Shown here one piece after another: positions 1 to 8,928 of a stretch of 64,000 nucleotides of DNA. The stretch covers positions 62,001-126,000 of the forward strand of contig NZ_JAGGOZ010000002.1 in NCBI RefSeq assembly GCF_018614075.1, read 5' to 3'. Each line of letters begins with the position of its first letter. Position 1 is the first letter of the stretch. The notes beneath the pieces were generated by a model that worked only from the letters and a program-made list of their open reading frames with translations, did not search any database and had not been told where the DNA came from. A program made the translations under genes and the position numbers. Origin of the DNA: Streptomyces sp. ISL-94 (lineage in GTDB: Bacteria > Actinomycetota > Actinomycetes > Streptomycetales > Streptomycetaceae).

Positions 1-1
1 G

Positions 2-661
2 GCGCTCAGCGACGGCAAGCCCGCCGTCGGGCAGGAGGTCGTCTTCACGGTCGAGGAGGACACCACCGGCGGCACCGGCTTCGGCACGTCCGCGGAGAAG
101 TCCGTGGCGGTCAAGGCGGGTGCCGACGGTACCGCGGCCGCGCCCAAGCTCAAGGCGGGCGCCCAGGCGGGCACCTTCACCCTGCGGGTCTCGGCGTACG
201 ACAAGTACGGCCACTTCACGGTGAAGTTCACGGGCAAGGTCACCGCCAAGCCGGTCGCGGACAAGCTGGCCCGCCCGGACGGCGCGAAGCCGCTGGAGGC
301 GGTCGCCGGTAAGGGCATCGAGGGCGTCGCGGTCCTCGCCACGGTCGGCGGCAAGGCCGTCGAGGGCACGGAGACCGTCGCCGAGCTGGTCGTACAGGAC
401 AAGGACGGCACGTGGATCCCGGTGGACCCGGCGACCGCGAAGGGCCCGTACTTCAAGGACGAGACCGGCAAGAAGATCTTCAGCCTGACGCTCCCCAAGA
501 CGGGCGCCGACGGCAAGATCGTCCTCCCGGTGCTCTTCACCGACGCGGACCTGCCCGCGGGGACCTACTCCCTGCGCCTGACCACCCCTCAAAAGGTGAC
601 CCTGACCCTGGACATCAAGATCACCGCCCCCCAGCCGATCCCGGCCCCCACCCAGCCGTAG
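2..661 (+). CDS. C-terminal part of a secreted, Ig-like-domain protein (5' truncated by window edge)
   Basis: The reading frame is open from base 2 to the TAG at 659-661, so the gene begins outside the window. The visible 219 residues are rich in Gly, Ala, Lys, Thr and Val with alternating hydrophobic stretches. Pieces such as AGTFTLRVSAYDKYG and PAGTYSLRLTT resemble the last strands of bacterial Ig-like (Big) domains of exported proteins. The tail ends in PQPIPAPTQP, a Pro-rich end with no membrane anchor or sorting signal. I do not recognise the protein. An extracellular, adhesin-like or carrier role is only suggested by composition. The first copy of a 40-41 bp repeat covers its last codons, so the C-terminus may have been altered by repeat spread. 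Confidence 0.65.
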   Translation, partial: ALSDGKPAVGQEVVFTVEEDTTGGTGFGTSAEKSVAVKAGADGTAAAPKLKAGAQAGTFTLRVSAYDKYGHFTVKFTGKVTAKPVADKLARPDGAKPLEAVAGKGIEGVAVLATVGGKAVEGTETVAELVVQDKDGTWIPVDPATAKGPYFKDETGKKIFSLTLPKTGADGKIVLPVLFTDADLPAGTYSLRLTTPQKVTLTLDIKITAPQPIPAPTQP

Positions 662-806
662 CCCCCCGCCGCCAAGGCGGCGGGCCCCCACCCAGCCGTT
701 GCCCACCCGCCGCCAAAGCGGCGGGCCCCCACCCAGCCGTTGCCCACCCGCCGCCAAAGCGCGGGCCCTCACCCGGCCGTTGCCCACCCGCCGCCAAGGC
801 GCGGGG
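644..806. repeat. Four tandem copies of a 40-41 bp G+C-rich repeat
   Basis: The string CCCAGCCGT (CCCGGCCGT in the last copy) recurs at 651, 691, 732 and 772, giving periods of 40, 41 and 40 bp. Each copy also holds CCGCCGCCAA followed by a G-rich partner, so each can fold as a hairpin. The first copy overlaps the stop codon of the upstream gene. Copies 3 and 4 have lost a CGG from the right arm. Confidence 0.85.
665..684 (+). terminator. Hairpin just after the first gene's stop
   Basis: Perfect 9-bp arms CCCGCCGCC and GGCGGCGGG are separated by AA, four bases after the stop at 661. There is no T-tract, as is common for Streptomyces terminators. The same hairpin, increasingly degenerate, recurs in the following repeat copies. 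Confidence 0.55.
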
Positions 807-824
807 CCCCGCAGGCCGGGCCCC

Positions 825-1028
825 GCAGGGAGGCCGGCAGGCGAGGGCCCGCAGGCCGGAGCCCGCCGGCGCTGGCCCACTGACCGGGCCCGGCAGGGAG
901 GCCGGCAGGCGAGGGCCCGCAGGCCGGAGCCCGCCGGCGCTGGCCCACTGACCGGGCCCGGCAGGGAGGCCGGCAGGCGGGGCCCCGCGGGCCGGAGCCC
1001 GCCGGCGCGGGGCCCACTGGCCGGGCCC
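825..1028. repeat. Three tandem copies of a 68-bp G+C-rich repeat
   Basis: The string GCAGGGAGGCCGGCAG starts at 825, 893 and 961, an exact 68-bp period. The first two copies are nearly identical. The third differs in its second half. No convincing coding potential is seen. Several ORFs cross it on both strands only because stop codons are rare in such sequence. Confidence 0.85.
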
Positions 1029-1044
1029 GTCCGTGTGGAACGCA

Positions 1045-1082
1045 GCCGCCCCGGGCACCGTGTCAACGGTGCCCGGGGCGGC
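1045..1082. terminator. Strong perfect hairpin, likely bidirectional terminator
   Basis: Arms GCCGCCCCGGGCACCGT (1045-1061) and ACGGTGCCCGGGGCGGC (1066-1082) pair perfectly over 17 bp with a GTCA loop. An outer CGC/GCG continues the stem after one mismatch. It lies between the repeat block and the convergent cold-shock gene. Confidence 0.8.
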
Positions 1083-1107
1083 CGCGTTCCTCCGCCACCC
1101 CACCCGG

Positions 1108-1161
1108 GAGGGAAAAGGCAGGAGCCCTGCCGCTCCGCTCGCGCAGAGGTGACAGGGCTCC
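1108..1161 (-). terminator. Rho-independent-type terminator of the cold-shock gene
   Basis: Perfect 9-bp arms GGAGCCCTG (1121-1129) and CAGGGCTCC (1153-1161) enclose a 23-nt loop. Read on the minus strand the stem is followed by TGCCTTTTCCC, a short U-tract. It sits 45 bp past the stop of the cold-shock gene. Confidence 0.7.
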
Positions 1162-1205
1162 TTGGGTACTGCTATTCCAACCGCGATTTAGGTTGGCCCA
1201 GGCGA

Positions 1206-1409
1206 CTAGGCCGGGGTGACGTTCTCCGCCTGCGGGCCCTTCGGACCCTGCGTGACGTCGAAGTTCACCATCTGGTTCTCCTCGAGGGAGCGGAAGCCAG
1301 AGGCGTTGATCGCGGAGTAGTGGACGAAGACATCCGGGCCGCCGCCGTCCTGGGCGATGAAGCCGAAGCCCTTTTCAGCGTTGAACCACTTCACGGTTCC
1401 GGTAGCCAT
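1206..1409 (-). CDS. Cold-shock domain protein (CspA family)
   Basis: The 67-residue protein starts [17 protein letters not shown] and is a single five-strand OB-fold cold-shock domain. It carries both nucleic-acid-binding motifs: RNP1 as KGFGFIAQ and RNP2 as VFVHYSAI. It binds single-stranded RNA or DNA and probably acts as an RNA chaperone in the cytoplasm. The ATG at 1409 is preferred over upstream in-frame codons because AGGAGGGCTC immediately precedes it and because Csp proteins normally begin at this point. It is transcribed divergently from mqnA and has its own terminator. Streptomyces carry several Csp paralogues, so an individual name cannot be assigned. Confidence 0.96.
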   Translation of the reverse strand: MATGTVKWFNAEKGFGFIAQDGGGPDVFVHYSAINASGFRSLEENQMVNFDVTQGPKGPQAENVTPA

Positions 1410-1546
1410 GAGCCCTCCTATGGGCCAAAGGGTCGCCCTGCTCCAGAACCTGCTAAGAAGTCTGAAAACTACAAAAGCCTGCGGGTCACATTCTCCGCAG
1501 GCCTCGTACTGCAAGGGAAACCAAACTGCAACTTGCGACGAGCCTA
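1410..1546 (-). promoter_or_regulatory. Putative csp promoter and long 5' leader
   Basis: On the minus strand TAGGCT (plus coordinates 1541-1546) fits the Streptomyces -10 pattern TAnnnT. It would give a leader of roughly 125 nt before the ATG. No good -35 box is seen. The leader is less G+C-rich than its surroundings and repeats TTGCAGT twice. Long structured leaders are known for cold-shock genes, so post-transcriptional control is plausible but not shown. Confidence 0.4.
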
Positions 1547-1637
1547 GCACGCACCCTGCGGCCGAGACCAGAGGGAAAGATCACGTCACTCGGACGTTTG
1601 AGACCCGCCGGAAGGCTGACGGTGACCCGGGGGCTAG

Positions 1638-2510
<873 letters not shown>

Positions 2511-2589
2511 CGGGCTTTCCCGGGTGATGGTCGCGGGACGACTCCGGCGGCCGGGACGGCGGGTGCGGGCGTTTGCCGGGGATTACCCT

Positions 2590-2628
2590 CCTTTCGCATT
2601 CCGGTCGCCCGGCGCGGAATGCGAAAGG
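2590..2628. terminator. Perfect 13-bp inverted repeat between mqnA and the kinase gene
   Basis: CCTTTCGCATTCC (2590-2602) and GGAATGCGAAAGG (2616-2628) are perfectly complementary around a 13-nt spacer. It lies 80 bp after mqnA and 126 bp before the kinase start. It has no T-tract. It may be the mqnA terminator, or an operator for the kinase gene. Confidence 0.5.
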
Positions 2629-2754
2629 AATGCCGGGCGGGGGCGGTGGGGCGGCAGCGGTAAGCGATCTCCCGGCCTTCCGGCCCGGCCCGCCCGCGCA
2701 CCCCCTAAGGTGCTGCTTGACCGGACCGGACAAGCTCGGGGGATAGGGGACGCG

Positions 2755-4644
2755 ATGCAGCCGCTCGAAGCCGGCGAACCGCGGACCATCGGCGCGTACC
2801 GGCTGCTCGGCCGGCTCGGCGCCGGTGGGATGGGCCGGGTCTACCTGGGGCGCAGCGCGGGCGGCCGGACCGTCGCCGTCAAGATCGTGCACCCGCACTT
2901 CGCGGCCGACGAGGAGTTCCGGGCCCGGTTCCGCCGCGAGGTGGAGGCCGCCCGGCGGGTGGGCGGCGAGTGGACCGCGCCCGTGCTCGACGCGGACCCC
3001 GAGGCTCCGGTGCCGTGGGTGGCCACCGGATACGTGGCGGGCCCCTCCCTGGACCGGGCGCTGGCCGCGCACGGGCCGCTGCCCGAGGCGTCGGTACGGG
3101 CCATCGGCGCGGGTCTGGCGCGCGCACTGGTGGCCGTGCACGGGCTGGGCCTCGTACACCGGGACGTGAAGCCGTCCAACGTGATGCTGACCCTCGACGG
3201 GCCCCGGCTGATCGACTTCGGGATCGCGCGGGCCTGGGGGTCCCCCCGGACGGAGTCTGGGGGAGGGACCGCCTCGCTCACCTCCACCGGGGTCTCCGTC
3301 GGGTCGCCGGGCTACATGTCCCCCGAGCAGATCCTCGGCAAGGGGATCACCGGTGCGGCCGACGTGTTCTCGCTCGGGGCCGTACTGGCCTTCGCGGCGA
3401 CGGGGCGGCCGCCCTTCACCGGGGACAACTCGGCGACCCTCCTCTACAAGGTCGTCCACGAGCCGCCCGAGCTGGGCGCGGTCCCGGCCGGCGAGCTGCG
3501 CGAGCTGATCGGGTCCTGCCTGGCCAAGACGGCCGCCGACCGCCCGGCCCCGCAGGCCGTCGCCGCGGCCCTCGGCGGAGCCCTGGGCGCGCCCGGCTGG
3601 CTGCCGGCGCCCCTGGTCGAGGAGGCCAGCCGCGCGGCGGTGGCCCTGCTCGACCTGGACGCCGGCCCCGTCGAGGAGGCGCCCGCGGAAGCCCCCTCGG
3701 GGCCGGTTCCGTTCACGTCCGCCTCGTACGGGGGTCCCGCGGGGGCCGGCTTCGGGTCGCCCGACGCCTCCTACGGAAGCCAGGGCCAGGCCGGCCCGTA
3801 CGGCTCCTTCGGTGCGGCCGCCGGTGTGTACGGGACCCCGGCCGGGACGACGGGCGGCGGGGGCGCCGACGCCGGGCCCTCCGCGCCGGGCGGCCCGGGG
3901 TTCGGGTCGCCGGATCCCGCGTACGGGCCGGCCGCCGCGGCCGGCCGCACCGGGGGCCCGTACGGCCCCTACGGGTCTCCCACCGAGACCGCCGGAGGTG
4001 TGCCCGGGCCCCGGACCGCCCCCGACGGACGGCAGGTCACCGTCAGCGCGGCCGGGCGGCGGTTCAGCTGCACCCTCGTGCTCGCCGCGGCGGCCGTGCT
4101 GGCCGCCGTGTCCGGCGGGCTGTACGGGACGGGGCTGCTGCCCGGCCAGGGAGACCGGCACCGGGACACGGCCGACGCCGGCCCGCGCCCCTCCGCCTCG
4201 ACGGCGCAGCCGGGGACCACCCCCGGGCCCACCGCGTCCAAGGCCGCGCCGAGCGCGAGCACCGCACCTCCCGCGGGAACCCGTACCGACGTGCCCAGGG
4301 AACTCATCGGCACCTGGAAGGGCACCGTCACCACCGCCCGGCTCGGCGTCGCCACCGAGTTCGAGATCACCATCAAGGGCGGCAAGGTCGGCGAGGTGGT
4401 CGCCCGGGACAAGTCGGTCCTGGCCGTGCTCGGCACCGACTGCAGCGGCGACTGGAAGCTCGCCTCCGCCACCGACCGCTCGCTCGTCCTGGACACCGCG
4501 GGCGGTCCCAATCCGGCCCCCGGCGTCTGTTCCAACGGGTCCGCCGACGAGCGCTTCACCCTCAACCCCAACGGCACCCTGCACTACAAGTCGGGCGACA
4601 ACCCGGCCGGAAACCCCGAGGGAGACCTCACCCGCAGCCCGTGA
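2755..4644 (+). CDS. Membrane-anchored Ser/Thr protein kinase (PknB-like, no PASTA domains)
   Basis: The 629-residue protein has an N-terminal Hanks-type kinase domain (about residues 15-275). Visible features are the glycine loop LGAGGMGRVYLG, the ATP-binding Lys43 in VAVKIV, the catalytic loop HRDVKPSN (Asp137), and DFG at 154-156. A long Gly/Pro/Ser/Tyr linker (about 310-430) follows, then one hydrophobic helix near 440-460. The extracellular tail of about 150 residues contains LIGTWKGTVTTARLG and two Cys, which looks like a small beta-barrel sensor. ATG 2755 has GGGGA upstream. The activation loop carries an unusual insert WGSPRTESGGGTAS encoded by the palindromic element at 3235-3266. 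Substrates and ligand are unknown. Confidence 0.92.
   Translation: MQPLEAGEPRTIGAYRLLGRLGAGGMGRVYLGRSAGGRTVAVKIVHPHFAADEEFRARFRREVEAARRVGGEWTAPVLDADPEAPVPWVATGYVAGPSLDRALAAHGPLPEASVRAIGAGLARALVAVHGLGLVHRDVKPSNVMLTLDGPRLIDFGIARAWGSPRTESGGGTASLTSTGVSVGSPGYMSPEQILGKGITGAADVFSLGAVLAFAATGRPPFTGDNSATLLYKVVHEPPELGAVPAGELRELIGSCLAKTAADRPAPQAVAAALGGALGAPGWLPAPLVEEASRAAVALLDLDAGPVEEAPAEAPSGPVPFTSASYGGPAGAGFGSPDASYGSQGQAGPYGSFGAAAGVYGTPAGTTGGGGADAGPSAPGGPGFGSPDPAYGPAAAAGRTGGPYGPYGSPTETAGGVPGPRTAPDGRQVTVSAAGRRFSCTLVLAAAAVLAAVSGGLYGTGLLPGQGDRHRDTADAGPRPSASTAQPGTTPGPTASKAAPSASTAPPAGTRTDVPRELIGTWKGTVTTARLGVATEFEITIKGGKVGEVVARDKSVLAVLGTDCSGDWKLASATDRSLVLDTAGGPNPAPGVCSNGSADERFTLNPNGTLHYKSGDNPAGNPEGDLTRSP
3235..3266 (+). 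repeat. 32-bp palindromic element inserted in frame in the kinase gene
   Basis: The stretch begins TGGGGGTCC and ends GTCTGGGGGAGG. Near-identical elements of 32-33 bp lie at 6440-6471 (opposite orientation) and 24141-24173. All three are inside coding sequence and preserve the frame. Here it adds about eleven residues between DFGIARA and the activation-loop Ser/Thr cluster. Confidence 0.75.
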
Positions 4645-4666
4645 AAGCCCGCCGGACCCCCTGGCG

Positions 4667-4672
4667 TAGGCT
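4667..4672 (+). promoter_or_regulatory. Possible -10 box for mqnC
   Basis: TAGGCT matches the TAnnnT consensus for vegetative Streptomyces promoters and lies 45 bp before the mqnC start. The best upstream -35 candidate is poor, so this is a weak call. A TTGACA at 4689-4694 is too close to the start codon to serve as its -35. Confidence 0.3.
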
Positions 4673-4716
4673 GGATCGGTCCGGACCTTGACACACCGCC
4701 GAAGGGTGACGCACCG

Positions 4717-5916
4717 GTGACCGACCAGGCCGCTCTCCAGTCAGTCCTCGACCGCGCCGCCGCAGGAGGCCGGATCACCAAGGAAGAGGCGCTCGCCCTC
4801 TACCGCCACGCGCCCCTGCACGCGCTCGGCCAGGCCGCCGACGCGGTGCGCCGCCGCCGCTACGCCGGCACCGAGCACATCGCCACGTACATCATCGAGC
4901 GGAACATCAACTACACGAACGTGTGCGTCACGGCGTGCAAGTTCTGCGCCTTCTACGCGGCCCCCAAGGACACGAAGAAGGGCTGGTCCCGCGACCTCGA
5001 CGACATCCTGCGCCGCTGCGCGGAGACCGTGGAGCTCGGCGGCACGCAGATCATGTTCCAGGGCGGGCACCACCCGGACTACGGCGTCGAGTACTACGAG
5101 CACCACTTCTCCGCCATCAAGAAGGCGTTCCCGCAGCTGGTCATCCACTCCCTCGGCGCGTCCGAGGTCGAGCACATGGCCCGCATCTCGGGCGTCTCGG
5201 CGCAGGAGGCCATCCAGCGCATCCACGCCGCCGGCCTCGACTCCTTCGCGGGCGCCGGCGCCGAACTGCTGCCGGAGCGACCGCGCAAGGCGATCGCCCC
5301 GCTCAAGGAGTCCGGCGAGCGCTGGCTGGAGATCATGGAGATCGCCCACGAGCTGGGCGTGGAGTCCACCTCCACCATGCTCATGGGCACCGGCGAGACC
5401 AACGCCGAGCGCATCGAGCACATCGCGATGATCCGGGACACGCAGGACCGTACGGGCGGCTTCCGCGCCTTCATCCCGTACACCTACCAGCCCGAGAACA
5501 ACCACCTCAAGGGCCGCACCCAGGCGACGATCTTCGAGTACCTGCGCATGATCGCGATCGCGCGCCTCTTCCTCGACAACATCGCGCACGTCCAGGGCTC
5601 CTGGCTCACCGTCGGCAAGGAGGCGGGCCAGCTCTCGCTGCACTACGGCGCGGACGACCTCGGCTCGATCATGCTGGAGGAGAACGTCGTCTCCTCGGCC
5701 GGTGCCAAGCACCGCTCCAACCGCCAGGAGATCATCGACCTGATCCGCAAGGCGGGCCGCACCCCGGCGCAGCGCGCGACCACGTACGAGCACCTGCTGG
5801 TGCACGACGACCCGGCGAACGACCCCGTCGACGACCGCGTCGTCTCGCACATCTCCTCCACCGCCATCGAGGGCGGCACCGCGCACCCCGAGCTGAAGCT
5901 CATCTCCTCGAACTGA
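4717..5916 (+). CDS. mqnC: Cyclic dehypoxanthinyl futalosine synthase MqnC (radical SAM)
   Basis: The 399-residue protein has the radical-SAM cluster motif CVTACKFCAF with Cys70, Cys74 and Cys77. The full-length TIM-barrel sequence shows family features such as GGTQIMFQGGHHPDYG and TSTMLMGTGETN. MqnC cyclises dehypoxanthine futalosine to cyclic DHFL, the penultimate known step before the naphthoquinone ring. The GTG at 4717 fits the family's N-terminus. The upstream sequence GAAGGGTG gives only a modest ribosome site. mqnA lies 2.2 kb upstream, separated by the kinase gene. The downstream amidohydrolase-like gene may be co-transcribed, with a 52-bp gap. Confidence 0.96.
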   Translation: MTDQAALQSVLDRAAAGGRITKEEALALYRHAPLHALGQAADAVRRRRYAGTEHIATYIIERNINYTNVCVTACKFCAFYAAPKDTKKGWSRDLDDILRRCAETVELGGTQIMFQGGHHPDYGVEYYEHHFSAIKKAFPQLVIHSLGASEVEHMARISGVSAQEAIQRIHAAGLDSFAGAGAELLPERPRKAIAPLKESGERWLEIMEIAHELGVESTSTMLMGTGETNAERIEHIAMIRDTQDRTGGFRAFIPYTYQPENNHLKGRTQATIFEYLRMIAIARLFLDNIAHVQGSWLTVGKEAGQLSLHYGADDLGSIMLEENVVSSAGAKHRSNRQEIIDLIRKAGRTPAQRATTYEHLLVHDDPANDPVDDRVVSHISSTAIEGGTAHPELKLISSN

Positions 5917-5968
5917 CGCACCGACGCCTGAGGAAACGACGGACCGAAGAACTGCCGACCTGCCGCCG

Positions 5969-6640
5969 ATGCTGACGCTGCACACCGCCGAACTCCTCGT
6001 CCCCGGGCCGGGCGCCGCCCCCCTGCCCGGGGGAGCGGTCCTCGTCGAGGGCGACCGGATCGCCCGCGTGGGGCCGTTCGCGGACATCGCCGCGGACTGC
6101 CCGCACGCGCGGGCCCGCCGCTGGCCCGGGGTCCTCACCCCGGGGCTGCTGGTGCGCGGCGGGGACGCGCTGCTGGAGCGGACGTACTACCCCGACGACC
6201 CGTACGAGGTCACCGAGCTCGGCGCCGACCCGATCAGCGGGGCAGCGGAGCTGGAGGCGCTGAAGATGACCGAGGCGCGGTGGGGCAACAGCGCCCGGCG
6301 GGGCACCCAGAAGCTCCTCGCCCGCGGGGTGGTGGCGGTCACCGGCCGCTTCACGATCCCGGCGGTGCGCACGGCGGTGGTCCGCTCGGGCCTCACCGTC
6401 CTGCCCCCGGCGGCCTCGACGCCGACCCCCTCCCTGGACCCTCCCCCAGACTTCGTCCGGGGGGACCCCCATGCCGGGCGGGACGCGGCCGAGCAGGCCT
6501 TCTACGGAGTCCTGGAACCGGGCGCCCCGGCCCGCTTCGCGGTCTTCGCCGCGGAGGATCCGCAGGCGCTGCTGGCGCGGGGTGCGACCAGCTGTGTGGC
6601 CACCGTCATCGGGGGCCGGCTGCTGCACCGCCGCCGCTGA
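5969..6640 (+). CDS. Short amidohydrolase/imidazolonepropionase-like protein
   Basis: The 223-residue protein begins MLTLHTAELLVPGPGA and continues GAVLVEGDRIARVGPF and LTPGLLVRGGD. This resembles the beta-sandwich (composite) domain that flanks the catalytic barrel in amidohydrolases. The N-terminal metal-binding HxH motif is absent, and the protein is about half the usual length of a full amidohydrolase. It is therefore not convincingly catalytic. Its position directly after mqnC suggests a link with menaquinone synthesis, but that is inference. The segment DPPPDFVRGDPH is encoded by a palindromic repeat also found in two other genes. Its 3' end overlaps the convergent HTH gene by 35 bp. 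Confidence 0.6.
   Translation: MLTLHTAELLVPGPGAAPLPGGAVLVEGDRIARVGPFADIAADCPHARARRWPGVLTPGLLVRGGDALLERTYYPDDPYEVTELGADPISGAAELEALKMTEARWGNSARRGTQKLLARGVVAVTGRFTIPAVRTAVVRSGLTVLPPAASTPTPSLDPPPDFVRGDPHAGRDAAEQAFYGVLEPGAPARFAVFAAEDPQALLARGATSCVATVIGGRLLHRRR
6440..6471 (-). repeat. 32-bp palindromic element, second copy (inverted)
   Basis: On the minus strand it reads TGGGGGTCCCCCCGGACG and then AAGTCTGGGGGAGG. It differs from the copy in the kinase gene at a single internal base. It is inside the amidohydrolase-like gene and keeps its frame. Confidence 0.75.
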
Positions 6641-7001
6641 CGGAGGCGTCCTCGCGGGTGGAGGTGCCTTCGCGGGTGGAGGTGCCTTCGCGGGCGGGGG
6701 CGTCCCCGAGGGTGAGGGCGTCCCCGCGGGCGAGGGCGGCGAGCAGGCAGACCTGGAGGCGGCTGACCCCGCCCAGCTTCGCCCGGATGTTGACCACGTG
6801 GAACTTGACCGTACTGACGGACAGTTGCAGCTCGGCGGCGAGTTCCGCGTTGGAGGCTCCGGTGGCCAGGCACAGGAACACCGCGGACTCCTGCTCGGTG
6901 AGCTGGGCCTGCTGCGGCACGTCCGCGCCGTCGGAGCCGGACGCGTCGTAGGAGGGGAACCACGCGGGGACGCTGAAGCTGACGACGCGCACGGTTTCCA
7001 C
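6606..7001 (-). CDS. LuxR-type helix-turn-helix protein
   Basis: The 131-residue protein has a LuxR/NarL C-terminal HTH near residues 34-90. It reads LTEQESAVFLCLATG followed by SNAELAAELQLSVSTVKFH, the recognition-helix region. There is no receiver domain, only about 33 preceding residues, so it is a single-domain DNA-binding protein or a truncated regulator. The C-terminal tail holds an 18-bp tandem repeat encoding REGTST twice and then REDAS, which is unlike a normal LuxR end. The stop lies inside the 3' end of the convergent gene. The target is unknown. The next gene on the same strand (DUF3152) ends 45 bp upstream. Confidence 0.7.
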   Translation of the reverse strand: METVRVVSFSVPAWFPSYDASGSDGADVPQQAQLTEQESAVFLCLATGASNAELAAELQLSVSTVKFHVVNIRAKLGGVSRLQVCLLAALARGDALTLGDAPAREGTSTREGTSTREDASVSGGGAAAGPR

Positions 7002-7045
7002 TCCTCGGCCCCCGGCCGGCCCATCCGGTGGGCCGGCTCTCCCGG

Positions 7046-7969
7046 TTATGGGACGCGCGGGCCGGACAGATAAGTTCCGTTCGCGTCGAACGGCCAGGCG
7101 TTCGCCGTGCAGCCGAGCAGCCCCTTGATCTGCTGCATCATCGCGGGCGCGGGCTTGCCCGGGCCGGGGCAGGTCTCGTGGTCGCGGCCTATCTCATGCC
7201 CCACCTCGTGGTTGACGATCAGCGCCCGGTACTCCTCCACCGGCCCGCTGAACTGCGGCGATCCCTCCTGCCAGCGCTTGAGGTTGACCACGACGGTATG
7301 CCCGGCACGGCAGTTGGTCTCGCCGATCAGTTCCGGGGTGACCACCTCGCACAGGCGGTCGGTGGTCGTGGGCGTCGCGATCTTCACGGTGAAGTCCACC
7401 GGCTGGCCCGGTCCCGCGAGCTGGAAGGCGTACGCCGGGTCCCTGGTCCAGCCGCGGGGGTCCGCGAGGATCGCCTCGACGGAGCGGGCGGCGGAGTCCG
7501 GGTCCACCCCGCTGCCCTCCTCGACCTCGATCCGCCAGCGGCGTACGGTCCCCTTGCCCTGGGGGCTGCCGGAGGCGGCGGAGGCCTTGAAGGTGCCGGG
7601 CCCGGAGAGCGGGACGGGTGCCGCGGGCGTACCGGAGCCGCTGGGGGAGGGGGTGGGCGAGCCGGGGGCCGGCGGGGAGGGCGCGGGGGCGGAACGGGCC
7701 GGAGCGGGGGACCGCTTGCCGCCCTGCGGGGCCGCGTCGGAGCCCCCGGACGGCTGCCCGTCCTGCGGCTGGTCCGGCTGGACCGCCGTCCGGCCGGCCG
7801 CCGCGGTGGCGGTCTCGTCCCCCGGCGCCAGCGCGTACGCGGTCGCCGAGACGGCGGCGAGCGCCGCCGAGCCGAGGATGATCGTGCGCCGCAGCCGCTT
7901 GCGCCGCTCGGCCCGGCGCCGGGCGCGCGGACTGAGGCGGGAGCGGCCGGTGGAATGGCCTGCCGGCAT
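7046..7969 (-). CDS. Membrane-anchored DUF3152 protein, putative zinc metalloprotease
   Basis: The 307-residue protein starts MPAGHSTGRSRLSPRARRR, with a very basic N-terminus. A hydrophobic segment (IILGSAALAAVSATAYALA) follows, then a long Pro/Ser/Gly linker. The C-terminal domain of about 180 residues carries HEVGHEIGRDHETCPG, an HExxH-like zinc site. This matches DUF3152 proteins, which are predicted exported actinobacterial metallopeptidase-like proteins of unknown substrate. ATG 7969 is chosen because AGAGGG lies seven bases upstream. An ATG at 7999 is an alternative. It is divergent from menG. Confidence 0.85.
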   Translation of the reverse strand: MPAGHSTGRSRLSPRARRRAERRKRLRRTIILGSAALAAVSATAYALAPGDETATAAAGRTAVQPDQPQDGQPSGGSDAAPQGGKRSPAPARSAPAPSPPAPGSPTPSPSGSGTPAAPVPLSGPGTFKASAASGSPQGKGTVRRWRIEVEEGSGVDPDSAARSVEAILADPRGWTRDPAYAFQLAGPGQPVDFTVKIATPTTTDRLCEVVTPELIGETNCRAGHTVVVNLKRWQEGSPQFSGPVEEYRALIVNHEVGHEIGRDHETCPGPGKPAPAMMQQIKGLLGCTANAWPFDANGTYLSGPRVP

Positions 7970-8230
7970 CGTGAGCCCTCTGTTCATGGCGGCCGCCACA
8001 GATCCGGCTGGTCAGGCCCATGATCCGGCGGGTGACCGTCACCGGGCCGCACCCGCCCCAGTCAACGCGCCCGGGTACCGGGGAGGCAACTGTCCTTCGG
8101 GCCAGTACCTCGCCGGTACCCCGGGCCGGGCCGGTACGCCGGGGTGGCGAAGCGGCCTGAGAGGATGGGTCCGCACTCCCAGATCCGCCAGACCGCCAGA
8201 TCCGCATCGCACACCGAGGGGCGAACGCCA

Positions 8231-8923
8231 GTGACCCGCGCTTCCCTGGACAAGCAGCCGCACGAAGTCGCCTCCATGTTCGACGGGGTCGCGGCGAACT
8301 ACGACCTCACCAACGACGTCCTCTCCCTCGGCCAGGCCCGGCTCTGGCGCAAGGAGGTCGCCAAGGCGGTCGGCGCGCGCCCCGGACAGCACGTCCTCGA
8401 CCTGGCCGCGGGGACCGCGACCTCCTCGCTGCCCTTCGCCGCCACCGGCGCGTACGTCGTCCCCTGCGACTTCTCCCTCGGCATGCTGAGGGAGGGAAAG
8501 AAGAAGCACCCCTGGCTCCCGCTGACGGCCGGCGACGCGACGAAGCTGCCGTTCAAGGACGACGTCTTCGACACCGTGACGATCTCCTTCGGGCTGCGCA
8601 ACGTCCAGGACACCGACGCCGCCCTGCGCGAGCTGTACCGGGTGACCAAGCCCGGCGGCCGGGTCGTCATCTGCGAGTTCTCGCAGCCGACGTGGGCCCC
8701 CTTCCGGACCGTGTACACGGAGTACCTGATGCGGGCCCTGCCGCCCGTGGCCCGCGCGGTCTCCTCCAACCCCGACGCGTACGTGTACCTCGCCGAGTCC
8801 ATCCGCGAGTGGCCGGACCAGCCCGCGCTGGCCGCGCTGCTCCAGAAGGCCGGCTGGGGGAAGGTCGCCTGGCGCAACCTGAGCGGCGGCATCGTGGCGC
8901 TGCACCGCGGCACGAAGCAGTAG
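8231..8923 (+). CDS. menG: Demethylmenaquinone methyltransferase MenG (UbiE family)
   Basis: The 230-residue protein is a class I SAM methyltransferase. The SAM motif is [16 protein letters not shown]. The UbiE/MenG signatures are [18 protein letters not shown] near the start and [20 protein letters not shown] further on. It transfers the methyl group that converts demethylmenaquinone to menaquinone, the last step of quinone synthesis. GTG 8231 is chosen over the upstream ATG in the same frame because GAGGGG lies just before it and family members begin here. The glutaminase gene starts five bases after its stop, so the two are probably co-translated. Confidence 0.94.
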   Translation: MTRASLDKQPHEVASMFDGVAANYDLTNDVLSLGQARLWRKEVAKAVGARPGQHVLDLAAGTATSSLPFAATGAYVVPCDFSLGMLREGKKKHPWLPLTAGDATKLPFKDDVFDTVTISFGLRNVQDTDAALRELYRVTKPGGRVVICEFSQPTWAPFRTVYTEYLMRALPPVARAVSSNPDAYVYLAESIREWPDQPALAALLQKAGWGKVAWRNLSGGIVALHRGTKQ

Positions 8924-8928
8924 CCCCG

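Noticed and set aside
4689..4694. TTGACA as -35 of mqnC
   Set aside because: A -10 at the right spacing would fall at the start codon, leaving no ribosome site, and no TAnnnT is found there.
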